This document shows, one piece after another, positions 23,847 to 32,549 of a DNA stretch of 64,000 nt (its first letter is position 1; the number at the start of each line of letters is the position of its first letter). The notes under the pieces were generated by a model that was not told the origin of the DNA, did not search any database, and saw only the letters and a program-made list of their open reading frames with translations. Source of the stretch: Trabulsiella odontotermitis (GTDB lineage: Bacteria; Pseudomonadota; Gammaproteobacteria; Enterobacterales; Enterobacteriaceae); the NCBI RefSeq assembly GCF_001297775.1, contig NZ_LIFX01000011.1, positions 124,001-188,000 of the forward strand, written 5' to 3'. Position numbers and translations under genes: made by a program.

Positions 23847-25271
23847 TCAGACGATTTCCTGCGCGTACTGATACAGCGCCTTGAGCAGCCCGAGTTTTTC
23901 GCTGTCCCCGTCATACTGACCGTATAACATTTCCAGCTCCTGGGCGTACGCCTGCAAAAACTCCGGCGTAAAGACATTGCGGCGATGCTGTAACCAGCGC
24001 TGCTGCTCGGCGTCATCCAGCGTTCCCGGGAAGTTACGGGCACGATAGTTGAACAGCAGACGCTCGATGCGCTTGTCAGCAAAGGTGACATCCAGCGCTG
24101 GCAGATTACGCGGTTCGGTTTCCAGCACGATTTTCATCGCCGCTCGATCGGCATCGCTGAAAAAGCCGTTATACAGTTGCGCGTCGACGTTTTCGGACGG
24201 CACAAACGGTTCCGCTTCGGCGAAGATCGCCACCACTTTATCGCGTACCTGTGGATTTTCCCGCAGCACTTTGAGGTTATCGAGGCAGTGCTGGCGGTTG
24301 ATCCCCAGACGGTCCGCGTCTTCCGGGCGCAGCGTATTGGCCTGCGCCAGTACCGGGCATTTATTCAGATGCACCAGTTTCACCGGTACCGGCACGTTGT
24401 CGCCGAGATCCGCTTTGGCGGTATAGAGTCGCTCGCGCAGGGCATCGGCATCCAGCTCCAGCAACGGAGAGATATCGCCCGCCAGATCAACCATAATCAC
24501 CGCGTTGCGGTTGTCCGGGTGCCAGGCGAGCGGCGCGACCCAACTGGTGTTGCCGCGCCAGGCACCGAACATCCCGGAGACATGCACCAGCGGTTTCATC
24601 TGCGGCACGTCAATCAGCGGGACGAGTTTCTGCTTGCTGCGATGGGTGTAGAGATAATCAAACAGGCGCGGCTGCTGGCTTTTTACCAGCTTCGCCATGG
24701 CGATAGTGGCGTAGACGTCAGCCATCGCATCGTGGGCGTTACTGTGTTCAATGCCGTTAGCTTTGGTCAGATGCTCAAGGCGGAAGCTCGGTAATCCTTC
24801 GTCGTTATCCGGCCATTGAATGCCTTCCGGGCGCAGCGCATAGCAGGCGCGCATGACATCGAGCAGATCCCAGCGCGAATTGTCGTTTTGCCAGCTCCAG
24901 GCGTAAGGATCGTAGAAGTTGCGGTAGAAGATATTGCGCGTTACTTCATCATCAAACCGGACGTTGTTATAGCCCACCACGCAGGTTTTCGGCACGGTAA
25001 AAATATCATGAATGCGTCGGGCAAAAGCGGCCTCGTTGTCACCTTTCGCCCGCGCTTCCTGCGGTGTAATACCGGTAATGAGTACCGCTTCGGGTTGTGG
25101 CAGATAGTCATCAGCAGGCTTGCAGTAAAAGACCTCCGGCTCGCCGATAACATTGAAATCTGCGTCGGTACGAATGGCCGCGAACTGCGCAGGCCTGTCC
25201 AGCGACGGGCTGGTGCCGAAGGTTTCGTAATCGTGGAAGAGAAAAGTAGGCTGCGTTGCGGAATCAGACAC
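23847..25271 (-). CDS. sbcB: Exodeoxyribonuclease I
   Basis: Single-strand-specific 3'-5' DNA exonuclease acting in recombination and mismatch repair. The first catalytic motif of the DEDD nuclease family, FHDYETFGT, lies close to the N-terminus; the other acidic motifs (YNNVRFDDEVTRN, NAHDAMADV) follow, then the SH3-like and helical C-terminal domains. GTG at 25271 gives 474 residues (E. coli has 475) and has GGAG six bases upstream. An ATG at 25283 would add four residues but lacks a spaced ribosome-binding site. The frame stays open to 25409 with unrelated residues. Confidence 0.95.
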   Translation of the reverse strand: MSDSATQPTFLFHDYETFGTSPSLDRPAQFAAIRTDADFNVIGEPEVFYCKPADDYLPQPEAVLITGITPQEARAKGDNEAAFARRIHDIFTVPKTCVVGYNNVRFDDEVTRNIFYRNFYDPYAWSWQNDNSRWDLLDVMRACYALRPEGIQWPDNDEGLPSFRLEHLTKANGIEHSNAHDAMADVYATIAMAKLVKSQQPRLFDYLYTHRSKQKLVPLIDVPQMKPLVHVSGMFGAWRGNTSWVAPLAWHPDNRNAVIMVDLAGDISPLLELDADALRERLYTAKADLGDNVPVPVKLVHLNKCPVLAQANTLRPEDADRLGINRQHCLDNLKVLRENPQVRDKVVAIFAEAEPFVPSENVDAQLYNGFFSDADRAAMKIVLETEPRNLPALDVTFADKRIERLLFNYRARNFPGTLDDAEQQRWLQHRRNVFTPEFLQAYAQELEMLYGQYDGDSEKLGLLKALYQYAQEIV

Positions 25272-25482
25272 CCGAAGCTCCATCCTGTAGAAATATGATG
25301 GGTTATGGTAAACGATTGTGGCCTGACATCCGAATAAAAAGCCGTGCTTTCTCGTGTCTCTGCACAGAATGGCGGGTGATGAAAGCGTGGCTGTCACATT
25401 TCTTTGCAATTTCAGCAGGCGCTGACACGCGAACTTCCGTAAAAAGAACAGCGATTTTTATAACGTTCTTGAGGATATGCTG

Positions 25483-26649
25483 TTGAAACGCCGTTTGTTT
25501 ATTGCTGCATCTTTACTCGCGATGAGTATTTCATCGGCACTGGCCGCCGAAACGATTGAATTTTCCCCCGCCGCGCCAGCCATTCAGGCGGGCTCCTGGG
25601 TTCTGATGGATTACACCACCGGCCAGATTTTAACCTCCGGCAATGAACATCAGCAGCGCAATCCCGCCAGTCTCACCAAACTGATGACGGGTTATGTGGT
25701 TGACCGCGCGATCGACAGTCATCGCATTACTGCGGACGACATGGTTACGGTAGGGCGCGACGCATGGGCGAAAGGGAATCCGGTGTTTGATGGTTCATCC
25801 CTGATGTTCCTGAAAGCGGGCGACCGCCTGACAGTGCGCGATTTAAGCCGCGGGCTGATTGTGGATTCCGGTAACGATGCCTGCGTGGCGCTGGCGGATT
25901 ACGTGGCGGGCGGAGAGCCTCAGTTTGTGGCGATGATGAACGACTACGTGCAAAAACTGGGTCTCCGGGATACGCACTTTGAGACCGTCCACGGTCTCGA
26001 TGCGCCAGGTCAGCACAGTTCTGCTTACGATCTGGCCGTGCTCTCGCGGGCCATCATCCACGGCGAGCCTGCGTTCTATCATATGTACAGCGAGAAGAGT
26101 CTGACCTGGAACGGTATCACTCAGCAGAACCGTAACGGCTTGCTGTGGGATAAAACCATGAACATCGATGGCCTGAAAACCGGTCATACGTCCGGAGCCG
26201 GATATAACCTGATTGCGTCCGCGGTTGATGGTAAACGTCGCCTGATCGCGGTCATCATGGGCGCGGAGAGCATGAAAGGGCGCGAAGCTGAGGCGCGAAA
26301 GCTGTTGCAGTGGGGGCAACAGAATTTCGATACCGTGCAGATCCTGCAACAGGGCAAACAGGTTGGCACTGAACGTATCTGGTACGGCGACAAAGAAACC
26401 ATTGCTCTCGGCACCGCTGAGGATTTCTGGCTGACCCTGCCAAAAGCGGAGATCCCACATATCAAAGCGAAATATGTCCTGGATCAGAAATCGCTGGATG
26501 CGCCACTGGCGGCGAATAAACGGGTCGGGGAGATTGAACTGCTTGATCGCGACAAGGTCGTGGCACATATGCCGCTCATCACCCTGGAAAGTGTAGAGAA
26601 GGGCGGTTTGCTCTCGCGCTTCAGCGACTGGCTGCACCATAAAGCGTAA
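25483..26649 (+). CDS. dacD: D-alanyl-D-alanine carboxypeptidase DacD (PBP6b)
   Basis: Low-molecular-mass penicillin-binding protein that trims the terminal D-Ala from peptidoglycan peptides in the periplasm. Starting at TTG 25483, with GAGG eight bases upstream, it has 388 residues, the E. coli length; an ATG six bases earlier is the alternative. A signal peptide ends near residue 22. The active-site SLTK (Ser63, Lys66), SGN in DSGNDACV and KTG in LKTGHTSGAG are all present. The C-terminus is the amphipathic helix that anchors the protein to the inner membrane. Confidence 0.95.
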   Translation: MKRRLFIAASLLAMSISSALAAETIEFSPAAPAIQAGSWVLMDYTTGQILTSGNEHQQRNPASLTKLMTGYVVDRAIDSHRITADDMVTVGRDAWAKGNPVFDGSSLMFLKAGDRLTVRDLSRGLIVDSGNDACVALADYVAGGEPQFVAMMNDYVQKLGLRDTHFETVHGLDAPGQHSSAYDLAVLSRAIIHGEPAFYHMYSEKSLTWNGITQQNRNGLLWDKTMNIDGLKTGHTSGAGYNLIASAVDGKRRLIAVIMGAESMKGREAEARKLLQWGQQNFDTVQILQQGKQVGTERIWYGDKETIALGTAEDFWLTLPKAEIPHIKAKYVLDQKSLDAPLAANKRVGEIELLDRDKVVAHMPLITLESVEKGGLLSRFSDWLHHKA

Positions 26650-26698
26650 TTTTGTGAATCGTCGCACATACTATCCATAAAGCCTCTGCTAGCTTTAT

Positions 26699-26714
26699 AT
26701 GTATATTTATACAG
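26699..26714 (+). promoter_or_regulatory. LexA box upstream of sbmC
   Basis: ATGTATATTTATACAG differs from the CTGT-N8-ACAG consensus at one position and lies 25 bp before the sbmC ATG. E. coli sbmC is SOS-controlled, so the site fits. Confidence 0.8.
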
Positions 26715-26739
26715 TAAATCGCCAATAAATGGAGGTAAC

Positions 26740-27207
26740 ATGGAATACAGCATCAAGCAACAACGTCAGCGCACGATTGCCGGGTTTCATTTGGTCGGGC
26801 CCTGGGAAGAAAAGGTCAAACAAGGATTTGAACAACTGATGGCGTGGGTGGATGGCAAACAAATCCAGCCGCTTGAATGGATTGCCGTTTACTACGACAA
26901 CCCGGAGATCACGCCGCCAGAAAAACTGCGCTGCGACACTGCCGTGACGGTACCTGATGATTTTACCATCCCGGCGAACAGTGAAGGCGTGATGATGACC
27001 ACCGTCGAGGGCGGGAATTATGCTGTGGCCCGCGCGCGGGTAGAAAATAACGATTTCGCGACCCCGTGGTATCAGTTCTTCGAAAGTCTGCAGAAAGATG
27101 CGACCTGGCAGTTCGCGCCGAAAGCCACGTTCGAAGTCTACCTGAACGATGGCGCCGTTGACGGCTACTGGGACATCGACATGTACGTTTCGGTCGAACG
27201 TAAGTAA
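26740..27207 (+). CDS. sbmC: DNA gyrase inhibitor SbmC (GyrI)
   Basis: Small protein of the GyrI-like fold that blocks DNA gyrase and protects cells from gyrase poisons such as microcin B17. The 155-residue sequence has the conserved [11 protein letters not shown] start, the [11 protein letters not shown] core and the C-terminal [18 protein letters not shown] ribosome-binding site precedes the ATG, and a LexA box lies just upstream. It is read in the same direction as dacD but across a 90-bp gap with its own promoter. Confidence 0.94.
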   Translation: MEYSIKQQRQRTIAGFHLVGPWEEKVKQGFEQLMAWVDGKQIQPLEWIAVYYDNPEITPPEKLRCDTAVTVPDDFTIPANSEGVMMTTVEGGNYAVARARVENNDFATPWYQFFESLQKDATWQFAPKATFEVYLNDGAVDGYWDIDMYVSVERK

Positions 27208-27314
27208 AGGGGCGTGCTTTTCCCCTGCAATGGTTAAGGATTTTTACAGTAGCGTGATGCGATCGGCAGAAAACCCGTTACAATTGTGCTTTACGGCGTT
27301 GCCGGAGAGCGGGT

Positions 27315-28373
27315 GTGCGTGCTGATAAATCACTGAGTCCTTTTGAAATTCGACTGTATCGACACTACCGGGTTGTTCATGGTGTGCGGATAGCGCTGGC
27401 ATTTATTCTGACCTTTTTGCTGGTCCGCGTGTTTGATATCCCGGAAGGAACGTGGCCCCTGATCACGCTGGTGGTGGTGATGGGGCCAATTTCGTTCTGG
27501 GGAAACGTGGTCCCACGCGCCTATGAACGTATTGGCGGCACGATCCTTGGTTCCGCGCTGGGGCTGGTGGCGCTCAAGCTTGAACTCATTTCTCTGCCGC
27601 TGATGCTCATCTGGTGCTTCGCGGCGATGTTCCTTTGCGGCTGGCTGGCGCTGGGTAAAAAACCCTATCAGGCGTTGCTGATTGGTATCACGCTGGCGGT
27701 CGTGGTTGGCGCGCCGCCGGGCGATCTGACCACCGCGCTCTGGCGAAGCGGCGATGTGATTTTTGGCTCGTTACTGGCGATGCTGTTTACCGGCATCTGG
27801 CCACAGCGGGCGTTCCTCCACTGGCGCATTCAGATGGCGCACTTTGTCACCCTCTACAATCGCCTCTATCAGACGGGAACTTCGCCTAACCTGCTCGAGC
27901 GTCCGCGGCTCGATAAACATCTGCAGAAAATGCTCGGCGAGGTCGTCAAAATGCGTGGGCTGATCACGCCCGCCAGCAAAGAAACGCGCATCCAGAAATC
28001 AATTTTCGAAGGGATTCAGACCGTCAGCCGTAATCTGGTGTGCATGCTGGAGTTGCAGAACAACGCGCACTGGGCGTCGCGCGAAAGCCATTTTGTGATG
28101 CTCAATGCCCAGACGCTGCGCGAGACGCAACAGATGACGCAGCAGACGCTGCTGACCATTGCCCACGCCTTGTACGAAGGGAATCCACAGCCGATACTGG
28201 CGAACAGCGAAAGATTAAGTGAAATCGCCGCCGAATTACGGCAGTTGATGCAGGAGTATAACAGCGAGAACCTGCTGGAGACGCCAATCCACGGCTACGT
28301 CTGGCTCAGCATGGAACTCGCGCGCCAACTGGAGCTGCTATCGCATCTGATCTGCCGCGCATTGCGCAAATAA
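27315..28373 (+). CDS. yeeA: Inner-membrane protein YeeA (FUSC-like)
   Basis: A 352-residue membrane protein of the aromatic acid exporter/fusaric acid resistance-like group. Residues about 25-170 contain several hydrophobic segments; the C-terminal half is a cytoplasmic helical domain. The start is GTG at 27315, giving the same MRADKSLSPFEIR beginning and the same 352-residue length as E. coli YeeA. The transported substrate is not known. It stands alone between sbmC and yeeX. Confidence 0.9.
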   Translation: MRADKSLSPFEIRLYRHYRVVHGVRIALAFILTFLLVRVFDIPEGTWPLITLVVVMGPISFWGNVVPRAYERIGGTILGSALGLVALKLELISLPLMLIWCFAAMFLCGWLALGKKPYQALLIGITLAVVVGAPPGDLTTALWRSGDVIFGSLLAMLFTGIWPQRAFLHWRIQMAHFVTLYNRLYQTGTSPNLLERPRLDKHLQKMLGEVVKMRGLITPASKETRIQKSIFEGIQTVSRNLVCMLELQNNAHWASRESHFVMLNAQTLRETQQMTQQTLLTIAHALYEGNPQPILANSERLSEIAAELRQLMQEYNSENLLETPIHGYVWLSMELARQLELLSHLICRALRK

Positions 28374-28546
28374 AAGACAGACGGGCAACGGTGTGACGTC
28401 AGGTTGTTTCGATTCAGCGGCATTTAGGGTTATGATGAACCCCAAAGCAAAAACCATTGTCATTAGCAATTGCTATACGTAATGTATCCCTCAGGCGATA
28501 GCGGTTGCTTTAACGAATCCGAGTTTCAATTAGCAGGGGTGTAAAA

Positions 28547-28882
28547 ATGGAAACAACTAAGCCTTCATTTCAGGATGTCCTGGAGTTTGTTCGCCTGTTC
28601 CGACGCAAGAACAAATTGCAGCGTGAAATCCAGGACGTTGAGAAAAAGATCCGTGACAACCAGAAGCGTGTTCTGCTGCTCGACAACCTGAGCGACTACA
28701 TCAAGCCAGGTATGAGCGTCGACGCCATTCAGGGCATTATCGCCAGCATGAAAAGCGATTACGAAGATCGCGTTGATGACTACATCATCAAAAATGCTGA
28801 GCTGTCGAAAGAACGCCGTGATATTTCCAAGAAACTGAAAATCATGGGCGAAGTCAAAGTTCCTGAAGGTAAAACCGAATAA
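28547..28882 (+). CDS. yeeX: DUF496 protein YeeX
   Basis: A 111-residue highly charged, mainly helical cytoplasmic protein of unknown function. It is nearly identical to E. coli YeeX through [20 protein letters not shown] and the central [17 protein letters not shown], with long coiled-coil potential at both ends. The C-terminal tail differs. An AGGGGTG ribosome-binding site precedes the ATG, and a hairpin follows the stop. Confidence 0.92.
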   Translation: METTKPSFQDVLEFVRLFRRKNKLQREIQDVEKKIRDNQKRVLLLDNLSDYIKPGMSVDAIQGIIASMKSDYEDRVDDYIIKNAELSKERRDISKKLKIMGEVKVPEGKTE

Positions 28883-28891
28883 ACCGGTTCG

Positions 28892-28917
28892 CGGTGAGAG
28901 CCTGGCTCTCGCCGTTT
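28892..28917 (+). terminator. Terminator-like hairpin after yeeX
   Basis: CGGTGAGAGC (28892-28901) pairs with GCTCTCGCCG (28905-28914) with one G-T pair, followed by TTT and a pyrimidine-rich tail. Confidence 0.65.
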
Positions 28918-28996
28918 CCTCTCCCTTTCATCCTGATGTTTGTATGAATCTTATTGTATTCAAACCTGCACAACCTCTGCATCAGGAACCCTCAAC

Positions 28997-29539
28997 ATGA
29001 TTGTTATCACGGGCGGCGCGCGCAGCGGCAAAAGCCGACATGCCGAGTCGTTGCTTTGCCACTATCGTTCCGTACTTTACATCGCGACGTCGCAAATTTT
29101 TGATGACGAGATGGCGGAGCGGGTCGCCCATCACCGGCAACATCGCCCGGCGCACTGGCGCACCGAAGAGCGCTGGCAACACCTTGAACAGCTAATCACA
29201 CCCGATAACTCCCCCGTCGAGGCGATACTGTTGGAATGCATCACGACGCTTGTCACCAATATTCTGTTTGCAGAAGGCGGTACCAGCGACCCTGAAACGT
29301 GGGATTATGCGGCGCTGGAGCGACGGGTGGACGACGAAATAACGCATCTGATCACGCTGTGCCAGCGCTGCCCGTCACCGGTTGTGCTGGTCACCAACGA
29401 AGTGGGAATGGGCATTGTGCCGGAGAACCGGCTGGCGCGGCATTTTCGTGATATTGCCGGACGAGCCAATCAAAAACTGGCGCAGGCGGCGGATGACGTC
29501 TGGCTGGTGGTGTCAGGTATAGGAGTCAAAATAAAATGA
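28997..29539 (+). CDS. cobU: Adenosylcobinamide kinase / adenosylcobinamide-phosphate guanylyltransferase
   Basis: Phosphorylates adenosylcobinamide and transfers GMP to it, in nucleotide-loop assembly of cobalamin. The ATG at 28997 gives 180 residues beginning [13 protein letters not shown], where GARSGKS is the P-loop; the frame is open 19 codons further upstream with unrelated sequence. The catalytic His block [10 protein letters not shown] and the [10 protein letters not shown] motif are present. It overlaps cobS by 4 bp. I see no cobalamin riboswitch in the short upstream region. Confidence 0.95.
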   Translation: MIVITGGARSGKSRHAESLLCHYRSVLYIATSQIFDDEMAERVAHHRQHRPAHWRTEERWQHLEQLITPDNSPVEAILLECITTLVTNILFAEGGTSDPETWDYAALERRVDDEITHLITLCQRCPSPVVLVTNEVGMGIVPENRLARHFRDIAGRANQKLAQAADDVWLVVSGIGVKIK

Positions 29540-30276
29540 ACAGGGTTTTCTTTGCCACGCTTTCTTTCATGAGCCGTCTGCCTGTACCGCAGCGCTGGTC
29601 TCAGGGTGTGGAACTACAGGATTATGTCCGTGGCATCATCACCTTTCCGCTGGTCGGATTGCTGTTGGGCGCACTGAGCGGGCTGGTGTTTGCGCTGCTG
29701 CATACCTGGTGCGGCACGCCACTGGCCGCACTGTTTGCGGTACTGACACTGGCGTTGCTGACCGGTGGGCTGCATCTGGACGGGCTCGCGGATACCTGCG
29801 ATGGCGTATTTTCATCGCGCCCGCGTGAACGGATGCTGGAGATCATGCGCGACAGCCGTCTCGGCACAAATGGCGGCCTGGCGCTGATTTTTGTGTTGCT
29901 GGCGAAAGTGTTACTGGTAAGCGAACTGTCGTTACGGGGCGTCTGGCTTCCGGCAGTGCTTGCCGCCACCTGCGCCGCCGGGCGCGGTGTCTCGGTAGTG
30001 TTGATGTACGGACAACGCTATGCCCGCGAAGAGGGCATGGGCAACCTGTTCATCGGCAAAGTGACGTTCAGACAGGCTGCCATCACGCTGGGTGTCACCG
30101 CCGTGCTGGCGACAGCGTTGCTGGGGATGAACGGCCTGGTGGCGTTTTTGCTCACGCTCGTCGCTATCTACCTGATCGCGAAATTGCTCAAACGTACGCT
30201 TGGCGGTCAGACCGGCGATACGCTCGGCGCGGCAATTGAACTGGGCGAAGTGGTCTTTCTGCTGGCTCTGCTGTAA
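29536..30276 (+). CDS. cobS: Adenosylcobinamide-GDP ribazoletransferase (cobalamin synthase)
   Basis: Integral membrane enzyme that joins adenosylcobinamide-GDP and alpha-ribazole to give adenosylcobalamin. The 246-residue protein has about six hydrophobic segments and the family motif [18 protein letters not shown] with metal-binding Asp residues. Coupled to cobU by a 4-bp overlap and followed 16 bp later by cobT. Confidence 0.95.
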   Translation: MNRVFFATLSFMSRLPVPQRWSQGVELQDYVRGIITFPLVGLLLGALSGLVFALLHTWCGTPLAALFAVLTLALLTGGLHLDGLADTCDGVFSSRPRERMLEIMRDSRLGTNGGLALIFVLLAKVLLVSELSLRGVWLPAVLAATCAAGRGVSVVLMYGQRYAREEGMGNLFIGKVTFRQAAITLGVTAVLATALLGMNGLVAFLLTLVAIYLIAKLLKRTLGGQTGDTLGAAIELGEVVFLLALL

Positions 30277-30291
30277 CAGGGAACGTTCACG

Positions 30292-31347
30292 ATGCAAAAC
30301 CTCAATGCGTTATTAGACACTATTCCGCGGCCCGATACGGCGGCGATGGCTCGCGCACAGCAGCATATCAATGGTTTGCTAAAACCGCCCGGCAGCCTCG
30401 GTCGGCTGGAGGCGCTGGCTGTACAGCTCATGGGGATGCCAGGTCTGGCCGGTAAGCTGCAGGTCGATAACAAAGCCATTGTCGTCATGTGCGCTGACCA
30501 TGGCGTCTGGCATGAAGGCGTCACCATTTCACCGCAGATCGTGACTGCCATCCAGACTGCAAATATGGTTCGCCAGAACACCGGCGTTTGCGTACTGGCG
30601 AAACAGGCTGGCGCGCAGGTACATGTGATTGATGTCGGCATCGATGCCGAACCGATCCCCGGTGTCATCAACATGAAGGTGGCACGGGGTAGCGGTAACA
30701 TTGCCCGCGAAGCAGCGATGACGCGCGAGCAGACCGTCGCGTTGCTGGTGGATTCAATGAATTACACACGCCAGCTCGCCGCTGAAGGTGTAACGCTGTT
30801 TGCTGTTGGTGAGCTGGGAATGGCAAACACCACGCCAGCCGCCGCGGTAGTCAGTGTGCTGACGCAAACCGAACCGGAAGCGGTGGTTGGCGTCGGGGCA
30901 AATCTCCCTGTAAATCAGCTGGCGCATAAAGTCGATGTGGTGCGTCGCGCCATCGACATTAACCAGCCGGACGCCAGCGATGCGACAGACGTGCTGGCAA
31001 AAGTGGGCGGCTTTGACCTCGTCGGTATGACTGGCGTGATGCTCGGCGCCGCTTCCTGTGGTTTGCCGGTCATGCTGGATGGTTTTCTGTCATACGCATC
31101 CGCACTAGCCGCCTGCCAGATTGCACCTGCGATCAAACCCTATCTGATTCCGTCTCATGTCTCTGCTGAGAAGGGCGCCCGTGTGGCGCTGAACGCGCTA
31201 CAGCTTGAACCGTACCTGAATATGGAAATGCGCCTGGGTGAGGGCAGCGGCGCGGCACTGGCCATGCATATCGTCGACGCCGCCTGCACGATGTACTACC
31301 AGATGGGCACGCTGGCAGGAAGCGATATTGTGCTGCCGACGGCGTAG
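30292..31347 (+). CDS. cobT: Nicotinate-nucleotide--dimethylbenzimidazole phosphoribosyltransferase
   Basis: Makes alpha-ribazole phosphate from dimethylbenzimidazole and nicotinate mononucleotide, activating the lower ligand of cobalamin. The 351-residue protein has the [10 protein letters not shown] and [10 protein letters not shown] segments, [13 protein letters not shown], and the C-terminal [11 protein letters not shown] with the catalytic Glu. With cobU and cobS it completes the salvage operon. Confidence 0.96.
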   Translation: MQNLNALLDTIPRPDTAAMARAQQHINGLLKPPGSLGRLEALAVQLMGMPGLAGKLQVDNKAIVVMCADHGVWHEGVTISPQIVTAIQTANMVRQNTGVCVLAKQAGAQVHVIDVGIDAEPIPGVINMKVARGSGNIAREAAMTREQTVALLVDSMNYTRQLAAEGVTLFAVGELGMANTTPAAAVVSVLTQTEPEAVVGVGANLPVNQLAHKVDVVRRAIDINQPDASDATDVLAKVGGFDLVGMTGVMLGAASCGLPVMLDGFLSYASALAACQIAPAIKPYLIPSHVSAEKGARVALNALQLEPYLNMEMRLGEGSGAALAMHIVDAACTMYYQMGTLAGSDIVLPTA

Positions 31348-31358
31348 TTTAGTGTGTT

Positions 31359-31385
31359 GGCTGCCGGGGTGATTCCCCGGCAGCC
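31359..31385 (+). terminator. GC-rich hairpin after cobT
   Basis: GGCTGCCGGGG (31359-31369) pairs with CCCCGGCAGCC (31375-31385) around TGATT. The following bases are pyrimidine-rich without a clean T-run. Confidence 0.6.
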
Positions 31386-31571
31386 TCTCTCCCTCCTTTT
31401 GCGACGATGCTCGTAAAGACGCTGCATCGCCGTGTCGGGTCTACTGAAAGACAGGAAAGCTTCCCGCGTTCTGGACATTACCTGGCTGTGCTTCACTGTC
31501 CTTCTCACTCACACTCTCCGTTATCGCTTTACACCTATATAGCTTTTAACCTATATTGATAAGGAGATCCC

Positions 31572-31919
31572 GTGTGGATGATTAAAACGACGAACAGGTT
31601 TGATATCTGGTTCGATTCACTTTGCGACAGCGATCAGGCCAGTGTTCTTGCCTCGCTGCTGGTTTTACGCGGTAGCGGGCCGCAGTTGTCCCGGCCGTAT
31701 GCGGATACAGTTAAAGGCTCTCGCTTCCACAATATGAAAGAGTTACGAATCCAGAGCCGGGGAGAACCGCTTCGTGCGTTTTTCATTTTTGATCCTTATC
31801 GCGACGCTATTTTACTTTGCGCCGGAAATAAGGCTGGCAACGAGAAGCGATTCTACGATGAAATGCTGCCTGTTGCGGATCGCGAATATACGAACTATCT
31901 GAAGAATTCAGGCAAATAA
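31572..31919 (+). CDS. Type II toxin, RelE/HigB (Gp49-like) family
   Basis: A 115-residue basic protein with the family pattern LRGSGPQLSRPYADTVKGSRFHNMKELR and a C-terminal LLCAGNKAGNEKRFY, typical of Gp49/HigB-like mRNA interferases that cut mRNA on the ribosome. The start is GTG at 31572, with AAGGAG five bases upstream; an ATG two codons later is the alternative. It precedes its antitoxin gene by 11 bp, the toxin-first order of higBA. The pair sits between cobT and a tRNA gene, a usual place for acquired DNA. Confidence 0.88.
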   Translation: MWMIKTTNRFDIWFDSLCDSDQASVLASLLVLRGSGPQLSRPYADTVKGSRFHNMKELRIQSRGEPLRAFFIFDPYRDAILLCAGNKAGNEKRFYDEMLPVADREYTNYLKNSGK

Positions 31920-31930
31920 GGAGTGGCAAA

Positions 31931-32233
31931 ATGGGCAGAACGCTGGAGCAGTTGCTTGCTGACACAAAACCAGAAGTTGTTGCACAAGCGCAGGCACTGG
32001 CTGATGAGATCCTGCTTAATATCCATCTGGCAGAACTGCGTGAGAAAGTGCAGAAAACGCAGATGGAGATGGCGAAGACGCTGGGCATCAAACAGCCCAC
32101 GATTGCCGGAATGGAAAAACCGGGGCGTGATCTGAAGCTCTCCACGCTGAAGCGCTATGTTGAAGCCGCAGGCGGCAAGCTACGTTTTGACGTTGAACTG
32201 CCCGATGGCTCGCACTACGGTTTCGTACTTTGA
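31931..32233 (+). CDS. Antitoxin, XRE-family HTH protein (HigA-like)
   Basis: A 100-residue protein whose helix-turn-helix lies around residues 35-75 (TQMEMAKTLGIKQPTIAGME). It would neutralise the toxin encoded just upstream and repress the pair's promoter. A GGAG ribosome-binding site lies inside the 11-bp gap between the genes. It is followed by a strong terminator and then tRNA-Asn. Confidence 0.88.
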   Translation: MGRTLEQLLADTKPEVVAQAQALADEILLNIHLAELREKVQKTQMEMAKTLGIKQPTIAGMEKPGRDLKLSTLKRYVEAAGGKLRFDVELPDGSHYGFVL

Positions 32234-32250
32234 TGGCGTCACAAAGCAAA

Positions 32251-32276
32251 AAGCCTGCTCGAAAGCAGGCTTTTTT
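32251..32276 (+). terminator. Rho-independent terminator after the toxin-antitoxin pair
   Basis: AAGCCTGCT (32251-32259) pairs with AGCAGGCTT (32264-32272) around CGAA, with six T at 32271-32276. The left A-run would also allow use by the minus-strand tRNA. Confidence 0.9.
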
Positions 32277-32281
32277 GAATC

Positions 32282-32357
32282 TGGCTCCTCTGACTGGACT
32301 CGAACCAGTGACATACGGATTAACAGTCCGCCGTTCTACCGACTGAACTACAGAGGA
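32282..32357 (-). tRNA. tRNA-Asn (GTT)
   Basis: A 76-nt tRNA with encoded CCA, acceptor stem TCCTCTG/CAGAGGA and anticodon GTT in CTGTTAA. It is identical over its full length to the plus-strand copy at 41734-41809. Confidence 0.98.
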
Positions 32358-32372
32358 ATCGTGTGGAGGGTT

Positions 32373-32400
32373 ATCTTAGCGGCGAAAAAATCTTTGTCAA
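32373..32400 (-). promoter_or_regulatory. Promoter of the minus-strand tRNA-Asn
   Basis: TTGACA (32400-32395) and TAAGAT (32378-32373) are 16 bp apart on the minus strand, a near-consensus sigma-70 promoter just before the tRNA. Confidence 0.8.
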
Positions 32401-32549
32401 ACTCCATTTCGCGCAATCGCGTCTGATTGCTTCTTCTGACAACAATTTGTTGTAATTTCCGCCAATTAATACAGAAAAATATTTTGCAGCTTTGCCCATT
32501 CTCCATCATCATTTGAAATGGAGTTTCAGCTTTCTCATTAAGGACCCTC

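Noticed and set aside
28883..28996. Cobalamin riboswitch before cobU
   Set aside because: The gap is only about 115 bp, part of it a terminator hairpin, and has no B12-box that I can see.
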